Source of the DNA: Marinobacter lipolyticus SM19
Lineage (GTDB): Bacteria > Pseudomonadota > Gammaproteobacteria > Pseudomonadales > Oleiphilaceae
Reading direction: 5' to 3'
Assembly (NCBI RefSeq): GCF_000397065.2
Contig: NZ_KE007326.1
Span: 384,124-448,123, forward strand
DNA length: 64,000 bases
Shown here: positions 33,875 through 45,095 of the stretch, piece by piece
Numbering within the stretch: position 1 is the first letter of the stretch
Layout: every line of letters starts with the position of its first letter
Position numbers and translations under genes: made by a program
The notes under the pieces: generated by a model
What the model saw: the letters and a program-made list of their open reading frames with translations, nothing else
Told to the model about the DNA's origin: nothing
The model's database searches: none

Positions 33875-34624
33875 TCAGGTTCCAGAGCAAACCGGACAAC
33901 CAGGATCCCTCGCCAGCTTCATCTCCCGCCACTTCATTCGCCAGGCATCCAGAATCAACAACCGCCCCACCAAAGGCTTGCCAACCCCGGAAATCACCTT
34001 CACCGCCTCCATCGCCTGACTGGCACCGATCATCCCCACCAAAGGCCCGATAACACCAGCCTCCGAACAGGACAGATCCTCATTCCCCTGCTCCGGATAC
34101 AGACAGTGATAACAGGGACTCTCCGGATCACGGGAATCATAGACCGACAACTGCCCCTCGCCGCGAATCGCCGCGCCGGACACCAGCGGCACCTTCGCCG
34201 CGACACAGGCCCGGTTGAGGGCAAAACGGGTGTTGAAGTTATCCGTACAATCCACCACCAGGCTCGCCTCGCTCACCTGACGAACCAACTCATCGCTCTC
34301 CAGACGATGGGCGATGGCCTCCACCGACACCAGCGGATTGATCTGGCGAACCCGATCCGCCAGGCTCTCAGCCTTGGCAGCCTCCAACTGATCCTGACTG
34401 AAGGCGATCTGGCGCTGAAGATTGGCCACTTCGATGGCATCATCATCCACCAGAGTGAGATGGCCTACCCCGGCCGCGCCCAAATAGAGCGCCACCGGAC
34501 ATCCCAGACCGCCGGCACCCACCACCAATACACGAGCGGATTTCAACGTCTCCTGACCGGCGATATCGAACGACGGCATCAGAATCTGCCGGCTGTACCG
34601 CATCAATTCTTCATCGCTGAGCAT
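33875..34624 (-). CDS. moeB: Molybdopterin-synthase adenylyltransferase MoeB (HesA/ThiF family)
   Basis: 249-residue E1-like enzyme that adenylates the C-terminus of a sulfur-carrier protein (MoaD or ThiS). Nucleotide loop VLVVGAGGLGCPVALYLGAAGVG, adenylation residues in DDDAIEVANLQRQ, and the zinc-binding CYHC...CPVC pairs are intact. ATG 34624 gives exactly the E. coli MoeB length. It follows prmC by 37 nt as the last gene of hemA-prfA-prmC-moeB. It could serve thiamine rather than molybdopterin synthesis. Confidence 0.88.
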   Translation of the reverse strand: MLSDEELMRYSRQILMPSFDIAGQETLKSARVLVVGAGGLGCPVALYLGAAGVGHLTLVDDDAIEVANLQRQIAFSQDQLEAAKAESLADRVRQINPLVSVEAIAHRLESDELVRQVSEASLVVDCTDNFNTRFALNRACVAAKVPLVSGAAIRGEGQLSVYDSRDPESPCYHCLYPEQGNEDLSCSEAGVIGPLVGMIGASQAMEAVKVISGVGKPLVGRLLILDAWRMKWREMKLARDPGCPVCSGT

Positions 34625-34661
34625 CGCCCACCTCCATTTGAAAACCCATAGTCCAGACCAT

Positions 34662-35504
34662 TCAGCCCGGCCACTGACCAAGCGTCAACCGGTCTCGGTT
34701 GCCGTAATCCTTGCGGGTCTCCACCGCAACCAAGCCAGCTTGCCCGAACAATGCGCGAACGGCGTCGCCCTGATCGAAACCATGTTCGACCACCAGCCAG
34801 CCACCGGCATTCAGCCAATCCGCACTGGTTGCCACGATCGCCCGGATATCATCCAGACCATCCCCCCCGGCAACCAGTGCGGACGCAGGTTCAAACCGCA
34901 CATCGCCCTCGCCCAGATGATGATCGCCACTGGCAATGTAGGGTGGATTGGAAACAATCAGGTCAAAACGTCCTGCCGGAAGGTTATCAAACCAATGGCT
35001 CAACACGACGGTAACCGGTAACCCCAGTCGCCGGGCGTTTTCCGTGGCAAGCTCCACAGCCGAGGCCACCGCATCACAAGCCAGCACCTGCCAGTGGTGA
35101 CGTTCGCTGGCCAGCGCCAGGGCAATGGCACCGGTTCCGGTACCCAGATCCAGCACTTGCGCGTTATCCGGAAGGGGTAGTACCAACGCCACCTCCACCA
35201 GACATTCCGTATCCGGCCTGGGAATCAGGGTAGAGGCGTTCACCTTTAAAGGAAGGGACCAGAATTCCTGTTCACCCAACAGGTGAGCCACTGGATGTCC
35301 ATTGGCGCGTTGCTCAACCAGGGCTTCGAAGCGCCGTGCCTCGGTGGCCGTTACCTGCCGTTCCGGCCAGGCACGAAAACTGGTGCGGGACAGCCCGGTG
35401 ACATAGCTGAGCAACAACTCCGCATCCAGCCGTGGAGACTCCCCCGCAATGGCGATGGTCGCTTTCCGCAGCAGGACATCACGGGTAATCGATGACTCAA
35501 TCAT
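34662..35504 (-). CDS. prmC: Release factor N5-glutamine methyltransferase
   Basis: 280-residue SAM-dependent methyltransferase that methylates the Gln of the GGQ motif in RF1/RF2. SAM site [16 protein letters not shown] and catalytic [12 protein letters not shown] are present. ATG 35504 overlaps the prfA stop by 8 nt, so the modifier is translated right after its substrate. Confidence 0.94.
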   Translation of the reverse strand: MIESSITRDVLLRKATIAIAGESPRLDAELLLSYVTGLSRTSFRAWPERQVTATEARRFEALVEQRANGHPVAHLLGEQEFWSLPLKVNASTLIPRPDTECLVEVALVLPLPDNAQVLDLGTGTGAIALALASERHHWQVLACDAVASAVELATENARRLGLPVTVVLSHWFDNLPAGRFDLIVSNPPYIASGDHHLGEGDVRFEPASALVAGGDGLDDIRAIVATSADWLNAGGWLVVEHGFDQGDAVRALFGQAGLVAVETRKDYGNRDRLTLGQWPG

Positions 35505-36582
35505 CGGACAGAGAGGCAAGCAGTTCAGCCTGGTGTTCCTGTTGCAACGGAACCACCACCGCGTCGAGGTCACCGGAGATGACCTCATCGAGCTTGTACA
35601 ACGTCAGATTGATGCGGTGATCGGTCACCCGCCCCTGGGGGAAGTTGTAGGTGCGGATACGCTCTGACCGATCACCACTGCCCACCAGGCTCTTGCGGGT
35701 CGCGGCCATGGATTTCTGCTGACGCTCGGTTTCCGCATTCTGCAGTCGCGATGCCAGCAGGCTCATCGCCTTGGCGCGGTTCTTATGCTGGGAGCGTTCT
35801 TCCTGGCACTCCACCACAATCCCCGTCGGCAGATGGGTGAGGCGAATGGCTGAATCGGTCTTGTTAACATGCTGACCACCGGCCCCGGAGGCACGAAAGG
35901 TATCTACCCGCAGGTCCGCCTTGTTGATCTCGATCGCCTCCGCCTCATCCGCTTCCGGGATCACCGCCACGGTACAGGCTGAAGTATGGATGCGCCCCTG
36001 GGACTCGGTTTCCGGTACCCGCTGAACCCGATGCGCCCCGGACTCGAATTTCAGGGCACCGTAGACACCGGCACCCGCCACCCGTGCAATTATTTCCTTA
36101 TAGCCACCGTGCTCACCTTCATTCTCGCTGATGGTTTCCACCTGCCAGCGATGGCGCTCGGCGTAACGCAGGTACATCCGGAACAGGTCCCCGGCAAAAA
36201 TGGCGGCTTCGTCGCCACCTGTACCGGCACGAATTTCCAGAAATACGTTTTTGCCGTCATTGGGGTCTTTCGGCAGCATCAGGCGCTGGAGCTCTTCGTC
36301 CAGCTCATCCGTTTTTTCCTCGGCCAGCGTCAGCTCTTCCTCGGCCATCTCCCGCATATCGGCGTCGCCATCGCGAGCCAGTTCACGGGCATCCTCTATA
36401 TCGGCCAGGGATTTTTTCCAGGCCTGGAAGCAATGAACAATCGGTTCGATCTCGGCAAACTCCCGGGAAAGATCACGGAATTTGTCCTGATTGGAAATAA
36501 CACTGGAATCGCTCAATAACGCACTGACTTCCTCAAAGCGATCTGACAATTGCTCGAGGCGGTTCTGGATCGATGCTTTCAT
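35497..36582 (-). CDS. prfA: Peptide chain release factor 1
   Basis: 361-residue class I release factor reading UAA and UAG. The GGQ motif appears in [16 protein letters not shown] and the domain order is standard. The start overlaps the hemA stop by four bases (ATGA). Confidence 0.97.
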   Translation of the reverse strand: MKASIQNRLEQLSDRFEEVSALLSDSSVISNQDKFRDLSREFAEIEPIVHCFQAWKKSLADIEDARELARDGDADMREMAEEELTLAEEKTDELDEELQRLMLPKDPNDGKNVFLEIRAGTGGDEAAIFAGDLFRMYLRYAERHRWQVETISENEGEHGGYKEIIARVAGAGVYGALKFESGAHRVQRVPETESQGRIHTSACTVAVIPEADEAEAIEINKADLRVDTFRASGAGGQHVNKTDSAIRLTHLPTGIVVECQEERSQHKNRAKAMSLLASRLQNAETERQQKSMAATRKSLVGSGDRSERIRTYNFPQGRVTDHRINLTLYKLDEVISGDLDAVVVPLQQEHQAELLASLSDD

Positions 36583-37865
36583 AGTTTTTCCGGGGTCGTG
36601 GCGTCGTCGTCCTGGGCATCAAGCTGATGCAGCTCTCTCAGCCACTCGGTCACTTCACTGCGACCTTCCGTTGTTGCCTTGCGAACCTGGATAGAAGGTT
36701 CGTGGAGGAATTTGTTGGTGAGGCCACGGGCGAGGCTTCGCAACACGGTTTCAGGATCACCACCGTTGCGCAAGGTCCGCAGCGCCTTTTCGGTTTCTGT
36801 ATCACGCAGGATTTCGGCGCGTTGCCGGAACTGTTTAAGCGTGGATACCGCATCCAGTGCCCGTAACTGGCTCAGGAAATCCTGAACACCGTCGGTCACC
36901 AGGTTTTCCGCTTCCCGGGCGGCACCCTCGCGGGAACGGATATTCTCTTCAATCACCTGGCGCAGATCGTCCACAGTGTACAGGTAGACATCCGCCAGTG
37001 AAGCCACTTCCGGCTCAATATCCCTGGGCACGGCAATATCCACCATGAAATAGGGCCGATGCTTGCGCTTTTTCAGAGCCCGCTCGACCGCGCCCTTGCC
37101 CAGGATAGGTAACGGACTGGCCGTGGATGAAATGATAATGTCTACATCCTGAAGGTGCTCGGGGATGTCCGACAGCAGAATACCCTTGCCGCCGCGGGAC
37201 TCTGCCAGTGCCTGAGCACGCTCCAGTGTACGGTTGGCAACCAGGAAATCCTTCACACCCGCATCGGCCAGATGACGGGCAACCAGTTCGATAGTCTTGC
37301 CGGCACCAATCAGTAACGCCTTGTTCCGGGACATGTCCGCGAAAATGTGGTGTGCCATGCTGACTGCAGCGTAGGCAACCGATACCGGATTCTCGCCAAT
37401 GGCGGTCTGGGTACGCACCCGTTTGGCGACAGAGAACGTGTGCTCGAAAAGGCGAGAAAGGAACGTACCGGAGGCGCCGTGCTCCCGGGAAAGTGCATAG
37501 GCATCCTTCAACTGTCCGAATATCTGCGGTTCGCCCAGCACCATGGAATCAAGCCCGGCTGCGACGCGCATCATATGACGGACGGCATCGCCGTCACGAT
37601 GCAGGTACAGCACCTCTTCCAACTCGGCGGCGTCCAGATCGTGGAAGCCGGCCAGCCAGCGCAGTATCACCGGTGCGCAGGCATCGTCACCGGCGATGTA
37701 CAGTTCGGTGCGATTGCAGGTAGAGAGGATCGCCGCCTCGCTGGCGCCGCACATTGCCCGCAGATCGGCAAAGGCCTCCGCCATACGCTCAGGCGTGAAC
37801 GCGACGCGCTCGCGCAGTTCGACCGGTGCGGTGCGATGATTGATTCCCAGCGTAACCAGAGCCAT
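36579..37865 (-). CDS. hemA: Glutamyl-tRNA reductase
   Basis: 428-residue enzyme of tetrapyrrole synthesis, reducing Glu-tRNA(Glu) to glutamate-1-semialdehyde. N-terminal [17 protein letters not shown], catalytic Cys in [11 protein letters not shown], and the NADPH domain with [23 protein letters not shown] are present. It is first in the hemA-prfA-prmC-moeB operon and diverges from the TPR-lolB-ispE unit. Confidence 0.96.
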   Translation of the reverse strand: MALVTLGINHRTAPVELRERVAFTPERMAEAFADLRAMCGASEAAILSTCNRTELYIAGDDACAPVILRWLAGFHDLDAAELEEVLYLHRDGDAVRHMMRVAAGLDSMVLGEPQIFGQLKDAYALSREHGASGTFLSRLFEHTFSVAKRVRTQTAIGENPVSVAYAAVSMAHHIFADMSRNKALLIGAGKTIELVARHLADAGVKDFLVANRTLERAQALAESRGGKGILLSDIPEHLQDVDIIISSTASPLPILGKGAVERALKKRKHRPYFMVDIAVPRDIEPEVASLADVYLYTVDDLRQVIEENIRSREGAAREAENLVTDGVQDFLSQLRALDAVSTLKQFRQRAEILRDTETEKALRTLRNGGDPETVLRSLARGLTNKFLHEPSIQVRKATTEGRSEVTEWLRELHQLDAQDDDATTPEKL

Positions 37866-38086
37866 TTCGGGTTTGCGTGACCTTATGCCAGAGTACGGAC
37901 TAATAGCGACATTTTACCGACCAGCCGCCCCAGCCGCCACCCAAAACCCCAGAGAGTTCGGGAAGTGCTGACAGGTTGGGCAATATCAAATGCTTGTGCC
38001 ATCATAGAGCCTCGGCACTGCTTGGTCACATACCCATTTCGGGGTGGCTGTTTCAGATGCGTTGTATACAGAATACGGGATGTTGC

Positions 38087-39841
38087 ATGCATAGATCCGC
38101 ACCGTTGTTGCTTTCCTGCCTTCTTGGGCTGTCACTCACTGGCTGCGCCTCACTGACCGGGACACCGGACGACTCGGTAGACACCGGGGAACAGGCATCT
38201 ACCAGGGACACCCCGGCCAGTTCCGGGAAACAGGAAATCCAGTACGCCGATTTCGAGCCGGAAGTACTCTATCTGCTTTTGTCAGCCGAAATCGCCGCCC
38301 AGCGGGGCCGCTATGACGTAACCCTTGTGAACTACCTGAACGCCGCCAAACAATCCCGTGACAAGGGAGTTATTGAACGGGCGATGCGCATTGCACAATC
38401 CCTTAACGGAGACAACGCCCAGCGACAGCTCGCCAGCCTGTGGCTGGAAGTGGACCCGGACAACCTCCAGGCACACCGGGTATCAGCCATCCAGGCGATC
38501 AGGAGCAATGAGCTGCAATCCGCCCTGAACCATATGGAAAGGATCATGGACCTGGGAGGCGACGCAGATTTCGACAGCCTTGCAGCCATGGCCGGCAATC
38601 TGCCACCGGAACAACAGGAAGAACTTCTGAACCTGTATGAGCAAATGGCAGAACGCCATCCCGAGACACCCGAGCTCAATTACAGCATTGCCCTGATGCT
38701 CAAGGTAACGGGCAAGCCCGGACAGGCACTGGAGCGGGTGGACGCACTGCTGCAGGATGAGCCGCACTTCCAGCCCGCCATCATCCTGAAGGGTGATCTG
38801 CTGTACCAGGTCGGCGAACGCCGTGAAGCCCTGGATTTCCTGCTTGTGAATACCCGCCGTTTTCCAGCCAACCGCCAGATGGGCACGCTCTATGGCCGCA
38901 TGCTGATTGGCGAAGGTGAGCTACAGGCTGCCCAGGATGAATTCAACCGACTGATGCAGCGCTTCCCCAACACCCCGGGGCTGCGCCTGTCCCATGCCCT
39001 GGTCGCCCTGGAGAATGGCCAGACCAATCTGGCCAGACAGGACCTTACCCGCCTTATCCAGCAGGGACACCATACCAGTGAAGCCCATTATTACCTGGGC
39101 CGGATAGCCGATGAAGAAAACAAACCCCGACAGGCTATCGGTTATTATCGCAGCGTAGAGGAAGGCAACTATTATTTTCCCGCACTGGCCAGAGCCAGTG
39201 CGCTCCTTGCCGAACAGGGCGAATTGGACACGGCACTGGCCGACATTCGCCAACTACGGGAGGCCAACCCGAATCAAGCTGAAAATTTCTGGCTGCTTGA
39301 GGTGAACCTGCTGATCGATCAGGAGCAGGAAGAAGCCGCCGCGGATGCCGCTACCGAAGCCCTGGCGTCCTTTCCGGAGAACATCCGGATTCGCTACGCC
39401 CGCGCCATGCTGTTCGACAGCTTGGGATCAACAGAGCAAGCAGAAAAAGACCTGCGACAGATCGTCGAAGAAGAGCCGGATAATGCGGTGGCCCTGAATG
39501 CGCTGGGCTACATTCTTACCACCCAGCGTGAACGCTTGGATGAGGCACAAACCTTTATAGAACGCGCACTCGCGCTCGACCCCGAGAACCCGGCCATCCT
39601 CGATAGCATGGGCTGGGTACTCTATCTCCAGGGACAACCGCGGGAGGCGCTGACTTACCTGTCAGAAGCCTGGGCCGCCTACCCCGACCCCGAGGTATCG
39701 GCTCACTACGGCGAGGCGTTGTGGTCCACTGGCGCAAAGGACCAGGCTCGTATCATCTGGAAAGAAGGCATTGATGCCGACCCCGATCATCCGATCCTCA
39801 TCGAGACCATTGAGCGGCTGACAGGAGAACAGGCACCTTGA
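38087..39841 (+). CDS. Tetratricopeptide-repeat lipoprotein
   Basis: About 584 residues. MHRSAPLLLSCLLGLSLTGC is a lipoprotein signal with the acyl-Cys at 20; the rest is almost entirely TPR helix pairs, e.g. NAVALNALGYILTTQRERLDEAQTFIERALAL and PAILDSMGWVLYLQGQPREALTYL. ATG 38087 has ACGGGA upstream; ATG 38057 is in frame but would misplace the signal. TPR proteins of this position are common upstream of lolB in gammaproteobacteria. It probably scaffolds envelope complexes; partner unknown. Confidence 0.85.
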   Translation: MHRSAPLLLSCLLGLSLTGCASLTGTPDDSVDTGEQASTRDTPASSGKQEIQYADFEPEVLYLLLSAEIAAQRGRYDVTLVNYLNAAKQSRDKGVIERAMRIAQSLNGDNAQRQLASLWLEVDPDNLQAHRVSAIQAIRSNELQSALNHMERIMDLGGDADFDSLAAMAGNLPPEQQEELLNLYEQMAERHPETPELNYSIALMLKVTGKPGQALERVDALLQDEPHFQPAIILKGDLLYQVGERREALDFLLVNTRRFPANRQMGTLYGRMLIGEGELQAAQDEFNRLMQRFPNTPGLRLSHALVALENGQTNLARQDLTRLIQQGHHTSEAHYYLGRIADEENKPRQAIGYYRSVEEGNYYFPALARASALLAEQGELDTALADIRQLREANPNQAENFWLLEVNLLIDQEQEEAAADAATEALASFPENIRIRYARAMLFDSLGSTEQAEKDLRQIVEEEPDNAVALNALGYILTTQRERLDEAQTFIERALALDPENPAILDSMGWVLYLQGQPREALTYLSEAWAAYPDPEVSAHYGEALWSTGAKDQARIIWKEGIDADPDHPILIETIERLTGEQAP

Positions 39842-40485
39842 ATTTTTTCTTCCCCAGACTGCTACTGACAGCAGCCTGCGCACTGGCGCTGGGCGCCTGC
39901 ACCTCAATTCAACTGGAACCCCTGCCGGAAGGCCTGACGGACCAGCCACCGGCTGACTGGAGCGAGCGCAGCGAACGCCTGAAAAACCTCCAGTCCTGGG
40001 AGTTAAGCGGCAAGCTCGCCGTGAAACAGCCTTCCGACAGCGGGACTGCCATTATCAACCACTGGATCCAGGAACGGGACGCCTATGACCTGGAACTGTC
40101 GTCATCCTTCCTTGGCATGGGCCGAACCAGCCTACAGGGCGTTCCCGGTTTTATTTCGCTGACCCTGCCCGATGGCGAGACCTATCGCTCAGGGGACCCG
40201 GAAGCCCTGATTGCGGCCGCCACGGGCTGGCAACTCCCACTCAACAGCCTGGTGTGGTGGATTCGCGGACTGCCCGGACCCGACGGCGATTTCCGCCTGC
40301 TGTTTAACGACGAGAACCAACTGGCCATGATTCGCCAGGAGGGCTGGGAAATTCGCTACGATCGCTGGCAACCGTTTATAGCGGGGTACCCCGCACTGCC
40401 GGCGCGCATAACCGCGGTAAAGGAAGACAAACGAGTCAGAGTGGTTGTCGTTCAATGGAACGAGACAACGGACCCGGCCCGGTGA
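39838..40485 (+). CDS. lolB: Outer-membrane lipoprotein receptor LolB
   Basis: 215-residue lipoprotein with signal ending LALGAC. LolB accepts lipoproteins from LolA and inserts them in the outer membrane. Family features are [42 protein letters not shown] and [15 protein letters not shown]. Start codon is TTG at 39838, overlapping the stop of the TPR gene (TTGA). Confidence 0.92.
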   Translation: MNFFFPRLLLTAACALALGACTSIQLEPLPEGLTDQPPADWSERSERLKNLQSWELSGKLAVKQPSDSGTAIINHWIQERDAYDLELSSSFLGMGRTSLQGVPGFISLTLPDGETYRSGDPEALIAAATGWQLPLNSLVWWIRGLPGPDGDFRLLFNDENQLAMIRQEGWEIRYDRWQPFIAGYPALPARITAVKEDKRVRVVVVQWNETTDPAR

Positions 40486-41345
40486 ACGACTTTACTCTCC
40501 CCTCCCCGGCCAAGCTCAATCTTTGCCTGCACATCGTCGGGCGCAGACCAGACGGTTATCACGAGCTGCAGACACTGTTCCAATTCCTCGACTATGGCGA
40601 CGACATCACCTTCCGGCCTGCGGAGGAGGACAATCATGACATCCACCTTGAGCCTTCCATACCCGGCGTCGCGGACAAAGAGAACCTGATCCTCCGTGCC
40701 GCCCGACTGTTGGCCGGCACCCAGAACCAAAAGCTGCCAGGCGTTATCCTCTCCGTCGATAAGCGCCTGCCCATGGGGGGCGGCCTTGGCGGCGGCAGCT
40801 CCAATGCAGCGACCGTCCTGCTGGGCCTGAATCATTACTGGCAACTGGGCATGACACTGGATCAACTCGCAGAACTGGGCCTGCAACTGGGCGCCGACGT
40901 ACCGGTATTTGTTCGCGGCCACGCCGCCTGGGGCGAAGGCGTGGGTGAACGACTGACCCCGGCCAACCCACCCGAAAACTGGTTTTTGGTTCTTAAACCC
41001 GCCTGCGATATAAACACAGGAAAGATTTTTTCCGAGCAAGGGTTGACAAGGAACACCCCTAGAATCAAAATAGCGCCCGCTTTTGAGGGAGACGCCTCGA
41101 GGTACCGAAACGACTGTGAGGATGTAGTTCGCAAACTGTATCCGGAGGTTAACCAAGGCCTGAAATGGCTTTCACAATTCGGACCTGCAAGATTAACCGG
41201 AACCGGGGCTTGCATTTTTGGACGTTTCCCGACAGAATCCGCAGCCCGGATTATCTGGGAAAGCAAACCCTCCGGCATCACGGGGTTCGTCGCTCAAGGG
41301 GTGAATATTTCACCGCTTCACACAAAGCTGACAGAGCTAACATGA
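40482..41345 (+). CDS. ispE: 4-diphosphocytidyl-2-C-methyl-D-erythritol kinase
   Basis: GHMP kinase of the MEP isoprenoid pathway, about 287 residues. [34 protein letters not shown] and the ATP loop [17 protein letters not shown] are diagnostic. GTG 40482 overlaps the lolB stop (GTGA) and gives the usual short N-terminus; ATG 40455 would add nine residues. Codons around 41043-41075 are unusually rare and spell a tRNA-type promoter. Confidence 0.95.
   Translation: MNDFTLPSPAKLNLCLHIVGRRPDGYHELQTLFQFLDYGDDITFRPAEEDNHDIHLEPSIPGVADKENLILRAARLLAGTQNQKLPGVILSVDKRLPMGGGLGGGSSNAATVLLGLNHYWQLGMTLDQLAELGLQLGADVPVFVRGHAAWGEGVGERLTPANPPENWFLVLKPACDINTGKIFSEQGLTRNTPRIKIAPAFEGDASRYRNDCEDVVRKLYPEVNQGLKWLSQFGPARLTGTGACIFGRFPTESAARIIWESKPSGITGFVAQGVNISPLHTKLTELT
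41043..41071 (+). promoter_or_regulatory. Candidate promoter inside ispE for tRNA-Gln and prs
   Basis: TTGACA (41043-41048), 17 nt, CAAAAT (41066-41071), then a GC-rich discriminator AGCGCCCGC. The layout matches the tRNA-Met promoter in this window (TTGACA, 17 nt, GAAAAT, ACGCGCC). Predicted start near 41078, about 287 nt before tRNA-Gln. Confidence 0.5.
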
Positions 41346-41364
41346 TGCCAAAAAAGCACGATAC

Positions 41365-41439
41365 TGGGGTGTCGCCAAGTGGTAAGGCAACGGGTTTTGA
41401 TCCCGTCATGCGCAGGTTCGAATCCTGCCACCCCAGCCA
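41365..41439 (+). tRNA. tRNA-Gln (anticodon TTG)
   Basis: 75 nt including an encoded CCA end. Acceptor arm TGGGGTG pairs with CACCCCA, the anticodon stem is ACGGG/CCCGT, the anticodon TTG is at 41397-41399, and the T-loop is GGTTCGAATCC. It lies between ispE and prs, a conserved gammaproteobacterial position. No terminator separates it from prs. Confidence 0.97.
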
Positions 41440-41491
41440 CCTTTCTCCTGCTTCTTCTGAATCAAACGCCGATACCGTGAAGGATGCCGTC

Positions 41492-42442
41492 GTGTCCAAA
41501 CTGATGATTTTTGCTGGCAACGCCAATCCAGACCTTGCCAAAGCTATTGCCCAGAAACTCCACATCCCCATGGGTCAGGCCACTGTAGGCCGATTCAGCG
41601 ATGGTGAGACCACCGTTGAGATCGATGAGAATGTCCGGGGCCATGATGTCTTCATCATCCAGCCCACCTGCTACCCCACCAACGACAACCTGATGGAACT
41701 GATCGTGATGGCCGACGCACTTCGCCGTGCTTCCGCAACACGCATCACCGCGGTCATTCCCTATTACGGGTACGCCCGCCAGGATCGTCGCGTTCGTTCA
41801 ACACGGGTAGCCATCAGCGCCAAGGTCGTGGCAGACATGATTTCCAGCATCGGCGTGGATCGTGTGCTGACCGTGGACCTGCACGCAGACCAGATTCAGG
41901 GCTTCTTCGATATCCCGGTAGACAACATCTACGCCACGCCAGTCATGCTGGAAGACATCGAGAAGCAACGTTTTGAGAACTTTGTTGTTGTCTCCCCGGA
42001 CGTTGGTGGCGTTGTTCGCGCCCGCGCTGTCGCCAAGCGACTGGATGACGCCGACCTGGCCATCATCGACAAGCGTCGCCCGAAGGCCAACGTTTCCCAG
42101 GTCATGCACATTATTGGTGATGTAAAAGACAAAACCTGCATCCTGGTGGATGACATCATCGACACCGCCGGCACCTTGTGCAAAGCCGCCAATGCCCTGA
42201 AAGAGCATGGCGCTGCGAAAGTGGTTGCCTACATCACCCACCCAGTTCTCTCGGGCCCGGCCATTGAAAACATCAATGCCTCCCAACTGGACGAGCTGAT
42301 TGTCTGCGACACGATCCCGCTGGGTGACAAAGCAAAGAATTGTGATAGAATCCGCACCCTCGGAATGGCAGGCCTGCTGGCGGAGTCCATTCGTCGCGTG
42401 AGCAACGAAGAGTCCATCAGCGCCATGTTCGAGAACGCCTGA
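41492..42442 (+). CDS. prs: Ribose-phosphate pyrophosphokinase
   Basis: 316-residue enzyme making PRPP from ribose-5-phosphate and [60 protein letters not shown] and the PRPP loop [18 protein letters not shown] are all present. Start is GTG 41492 with AAGGA upstream; an ATG lies four codons later. Upstream in-frame codons run through the tRNA and are not coding. A strong terminator follows. Confidence 0.96.
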   Translation: MSKLMIFAGNANPDLAKAIAQKLHIPMGQATVGRFSDGETTVEIDENVRGHDVFIIQPTCYPTNDNLMELIVMADALRRASATRITAVIPYYGYARQDRRVRSTRVAISAKVVADMISSIGVDRVLTVDLHADQIQGFFDIPVDNIYATPVMLEDIEKQRFENFVVVSPDVGGVVRARAVAKRLDDADLAIIDKRRPKANVSQVMHIIGDVKDKTCILVDDIIDTAGTLCKAANALKEHGAAKVVAYITHPVLSGPAIENINASQLDELIVCDTIPLGDKAKNCDRIRTLGMAGLLAESIRRVSNEESISAMFENA

Positions 42443-42503
42443 CCCGGAAAATCCGGAGATATTCAGGCCATTCAGCCGTTTACAATACGCTGAAACAGCA
42501 TTT

Positions 42504-42538
42504 GAGTCGGGAGCCCTGCAAGGCTCCCGACTCTTTTA
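42504..42538 (+). terminator. Intrinsic terminator after prs
   Basis: GAGTCGGGAGCC pairs perfectly with GGCTCCCGACTC (12 bp, 6-nt loop), followed by TTTTAGT. It separates prs from rplY. Confidence 0.9.
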
Positions 42539-42632
42539 GTCAGCCGGAGAAAAGTTTCAACGGCTATTCAGAAACATCACCTGTTCACACGCCTGGTCGC
42601 GGGCAGTTCAGGTGACGATTGAGGTACATATC

Positions 42633-43277
42633 ATGTCCCAGGAATTTGTTATCGAAGCATTTCCTCGTGGCGATCAGGGGAGAGGTGCGAGCCGCCGCCT
42701 GCGTCGTGAGGAGCGTAAAATCCCGGCCATCGTTTACGGTGGTAACAAGGAAGCCACTCCGATTGCCATCTGGCACAACGAGCTGAAAAAGGCTCTGGAG
42801 AACGAGGCCTTCTTCTCTCACGTCCTGACCATCGAACTCGATGGCAAGAAAGAGAGCGTAATCCTGAAGGATCTGCAGCGTCACCCGTACAAGCCGCTGC
42901 TGACTCACGCCGACTTCCTGCGCGTTGACAAGGACCACGAAATCCACGTTAACGTACCGCTGCACTTCATCAACGAAGAAAGCGCACCGGCTATCAAACT
43001 TCAGGGCGGCGTTGCAAACCACCAGATCACCGAAGTAGAAGTGATCTGTCTGCCGCAGAACCTGCCTGAGTTCATCGAAGTCGATATGGCTGAAGTGGAC
43101 ATGGACAAGGTTGTCCACCTGAGCGATCTGAAACTGCCGAAAGGCGTTCGCGTTGCCGCTCTGCTCCAGGGCGAAGATCACGACCTGCCTGTTGTGGCTA
43201 TCCACAAGCCGCGCGGTGCCAAGGTTGATGACGCCGAAGAAGGTGAAGAAGGCGAAGAAGGCGAAAGCAAGGAGTAA
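42633..43277 (+). CDS. rplY: 50S ribosomal protein L25/general stress protein Ctc
   Basis: 214-residue long-form L25 (CTC type) that binds 5S rRNA. The N-terminal L25 domain has RGDQGRGASRRLRREERKIPAIVYGG; a beta domain follows, and the tail is an acidic DDAEEGEEGEEGESKE. ATG 42633 with GAGG upstream gives MSQEFVIEA; an earlier ATG in frame lacks a ribosome site. Followed after 30 nt by pth. Confidence 0.95.
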   Translation: MSQEFVIEAFPRGDQGRGASRRLRREERKIPAIVYGGNKEATPIAIWHNELKKALENEAFFSHVLTIELDGKKESVILKDLQRHPYKPLLTHADFLRVDKDHEIHVNVPLHFINEESAPAIKLQGGVANHQITEVEVICLPQNLPEFIEVDMAEVDMDKVVHLSDLKLPKGVRVAALLQGEDHDLPVVAIHKPRGAKVDDAEEGEEGEEGESKE

Positions 43278-43307
43278 TCACTCCTGTACTGACGAGGGCA
43301 ATGGCGG

Positions 43308-43898
43308 ATGGCACAGGATATCCTCATGGTGGTTGGTCTGGGAAACCCCGGAACTGACTACGAGAATACCCGCCATAACGCCGGCGCCCTGTTCGTCGAA
43401 GCTCTGGCCCGCACTGCGGGTCAGACGCTCCGCCCCGAACGCAAATATCACGGGCTCTACGCCCGCATCCAGTGGCAGGGCCTCGACCTGCACCTGCTGA
43501 ATCCCACCACCTTTATGAACCGCAGCGGCCTGGCCATCAAGGCACTGGCGGATTTCTTCAAGATTCAGCCCCAACAGATCCTCGTCGCCCACGACGAACT
43601 CGACATCCCTCCCGGCACCGCCAAGCTCAAAAAAGGGGGCGGACACGGCGGACATAACGGCCTGCGGGACACCATTGCCCACCTGGGCACCAACGACTTC
43701 CTGAGATTGCGAGTCGGCATCGGCCATCCCGGCGATAGCCGCAAAGTCACCGGCTACGTACTCGGCCGCCTGGGCAAACAGGAAACGGAAGAGCTGAATG
43801 CAGTGATTGACGAAATCATGCGCGTGCTTCCCGATGCCGCCAGCGGCAAACTCCCTGCCGCCATGAACCGTTTGCACAGCTTCAAGCCAAACCCCTGA
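43308..43898 (+). CDS. pth: Peptidyl-tRNA hydrolase
   Basis: 196-residue enzyme that releases tRNA from stalled peptidyl-t[29 protein letters not shown] holds the catalytic His; [42 protein letters not shown] and [12 protein letters not shown] complete the family pattern. Same operon as rplY. Confidence 0.96.
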   Translation: MAQDILMVVGLGNPGTDYENTRHNAGALFVEALARTAGQTLRPERKYHGLYARIQWQGLDLHLLNPTTFMNRSGLAIKALADFFKIQPQQILVAHDELDIPPGTAKLKKGGGHGGHNGLRDTIAHLGTNDFLRLRVGIGHPGDSRKVTGYVLGRLGKQETEELNAVIDEIMRVLPDAASGKLPAAMNRLHSFKPNP

Positions 43899-43934
43899 CA
43901 CATCCCCTTACTCGCTTACGCCACCATACACCGG

Positions 43935-43940
43935 TATAAT
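43935..43940 (+). promoter_or_regulatory. Candidate -10 element for ychF
   Basis: A perfect TATAAT at 43935-43940 lies 36 nt before the ychF ATG. The sequence 17 nt upstream (TCGCTT) is a poor -35, so only the -10 is well supported. Confidence 0.4.
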
Positions 43941-43975
43941 CCGCCCAAATTTTCCAGCACCAGCAGAGGCATTCC

Positions 43976-45067
43976 ATGGGATTTAACTGCGGCATCGTCG
44001 GCCTTCCCAACGTCGGCAAATCCACCCTGTTCAACGCACTGACCAAATCAGGCATTGGCGCGGAAAACTTCCCGTTCTGCACCATCGAGCCCAATGCCGG
44101 TGTTGTCGCCATGCCCGACCCACGCCTCACCAAGTTGGCTGACATCGTCAAACCGGAGCGGGTAGTCCCCACCACCATGGAGTTTGTGGACATCGCCGGC
44201 CTGGTCGCTGGCGCCTCCAAAGGCGAAGGCCTGGGTAACCAGTTCCTGGCCAACATCCGCCAGACTGACGCCATCGCCCACGTTGTACGCTGCTTCGAGG
44301 ACGGCAACGTCATCCACGTGGCCAACAAGATTGATCCGGCCTCCGACATCGACGTCATCAACACCGAACTGGCTCTGGCCGACCTGGAAACCGTGGAAAA
44401 GGCCATCAAACGCGTTCAACGGGTGGCCAAGAGCGGCGACAAGGAAGCCAAGGCCCAGCTTGAGATGTTCGAGCAACTGCTGCCAGTGCTGAACGAAGGC
44501 AAGCCCGTGCGCAGCATGAACCTCGACAAGGACCAGATGGCCCTGATCCGGGAACTGTGCCTGCTGACTGTCAAGCCGACCATGTACATCGCCAACGTCA
44601 ATGAAGACGGCTTCGAGAACAACCCGCACCTGGACACCGTCAGGGCAATCGCCGAATCGGAAAACGCCGTGGTAGTGCCTATCTGCAACAAGCTGGAAGC
44701 CGAAATCTCCGAACTGGAAGACGACGAGAAAGCTATGTTCCTCGACGAGATGGGCATGGAAGAGCCCGGCCTGGACCGCGTGATTCGTGCCGGATACAGC
44801 CTCCTGGGCCTGCAGACCTACTTTACCGCAGGAGTAAAGGAAGTCCGCGCCTGGACCGTCAGAATCGGCGCTACAGCCCCTCAGGCTGCCGCTGTTATCC
44901 ACACCGACTTCGAGCGCGGCTTTATCCGCGCCGAAGTCGTCAGCTACGACGACTTCGTGCAATACAACGGCGAAGCCGGCGCCAAGGATGCCGGTAAATG
45001 GCGCCTGGAAGGCAAGGATTACATCGTTCAGGACGGCGACGTCATCCACTTCCGATTCAACGTGTAA
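43976..45067 (+). CDS. ychF: Redox-regulated ATPase YchF (Obg family)
   Basis: 363-residue Obg-like P-loop NTPase. G1 is [15 protein letters not shown]3 is [22 protein letters not shown], and the NxxE motif (in place of NKxD) explains ATP preference. A coiled-coil insert and C-terminal TGS domain ([32 protein letters not shown]) follow. It sits after pth, as in most gammaproteobacteria. Confidence 0.96.
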   Translation: MGFNCGIVGLPNVGKSTLFNALTKSGIGAENFPFCTIEPNAGVVAMPDPRLTKLADIVKPERVVPTTMEFVDIAGLVAGASKGEGLGNQFLANIRQTDAIAHVVRCFEDGNVIHVANKIDPASDIDVINTELALADLETVEKAIKRVQRVAKSGDKEAKAQLEMFEQLLPVLNEGKPVRSMNLDKDQMALIRELCLLTVKPTMYIANVNEDGFENNPHLDTVRAIAESENAVVVPICNKLEAEISELEDDEKAMFLDEMGMEEPGLDRVIRAGYSLLGLQTYFTAGVKEVRAWTVRIGATAPQAAAVIHTDFERGFIRAEVVSYDDFVQYNGEAGAKDAGKWRLEGKDYIVQDGDVIHFRFNV

Positions 45068-45095
45068 CTTTTCAGGAAAAAACGGGCCTCAAGCC

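Noticed and set aside
41165..41491. N-terminal extension of prs through tRNA-Gln.
   Set aside because: The frame crosses the whole tRNA; the family N-terminus starts at GTG 41492 with a good ribosome site.
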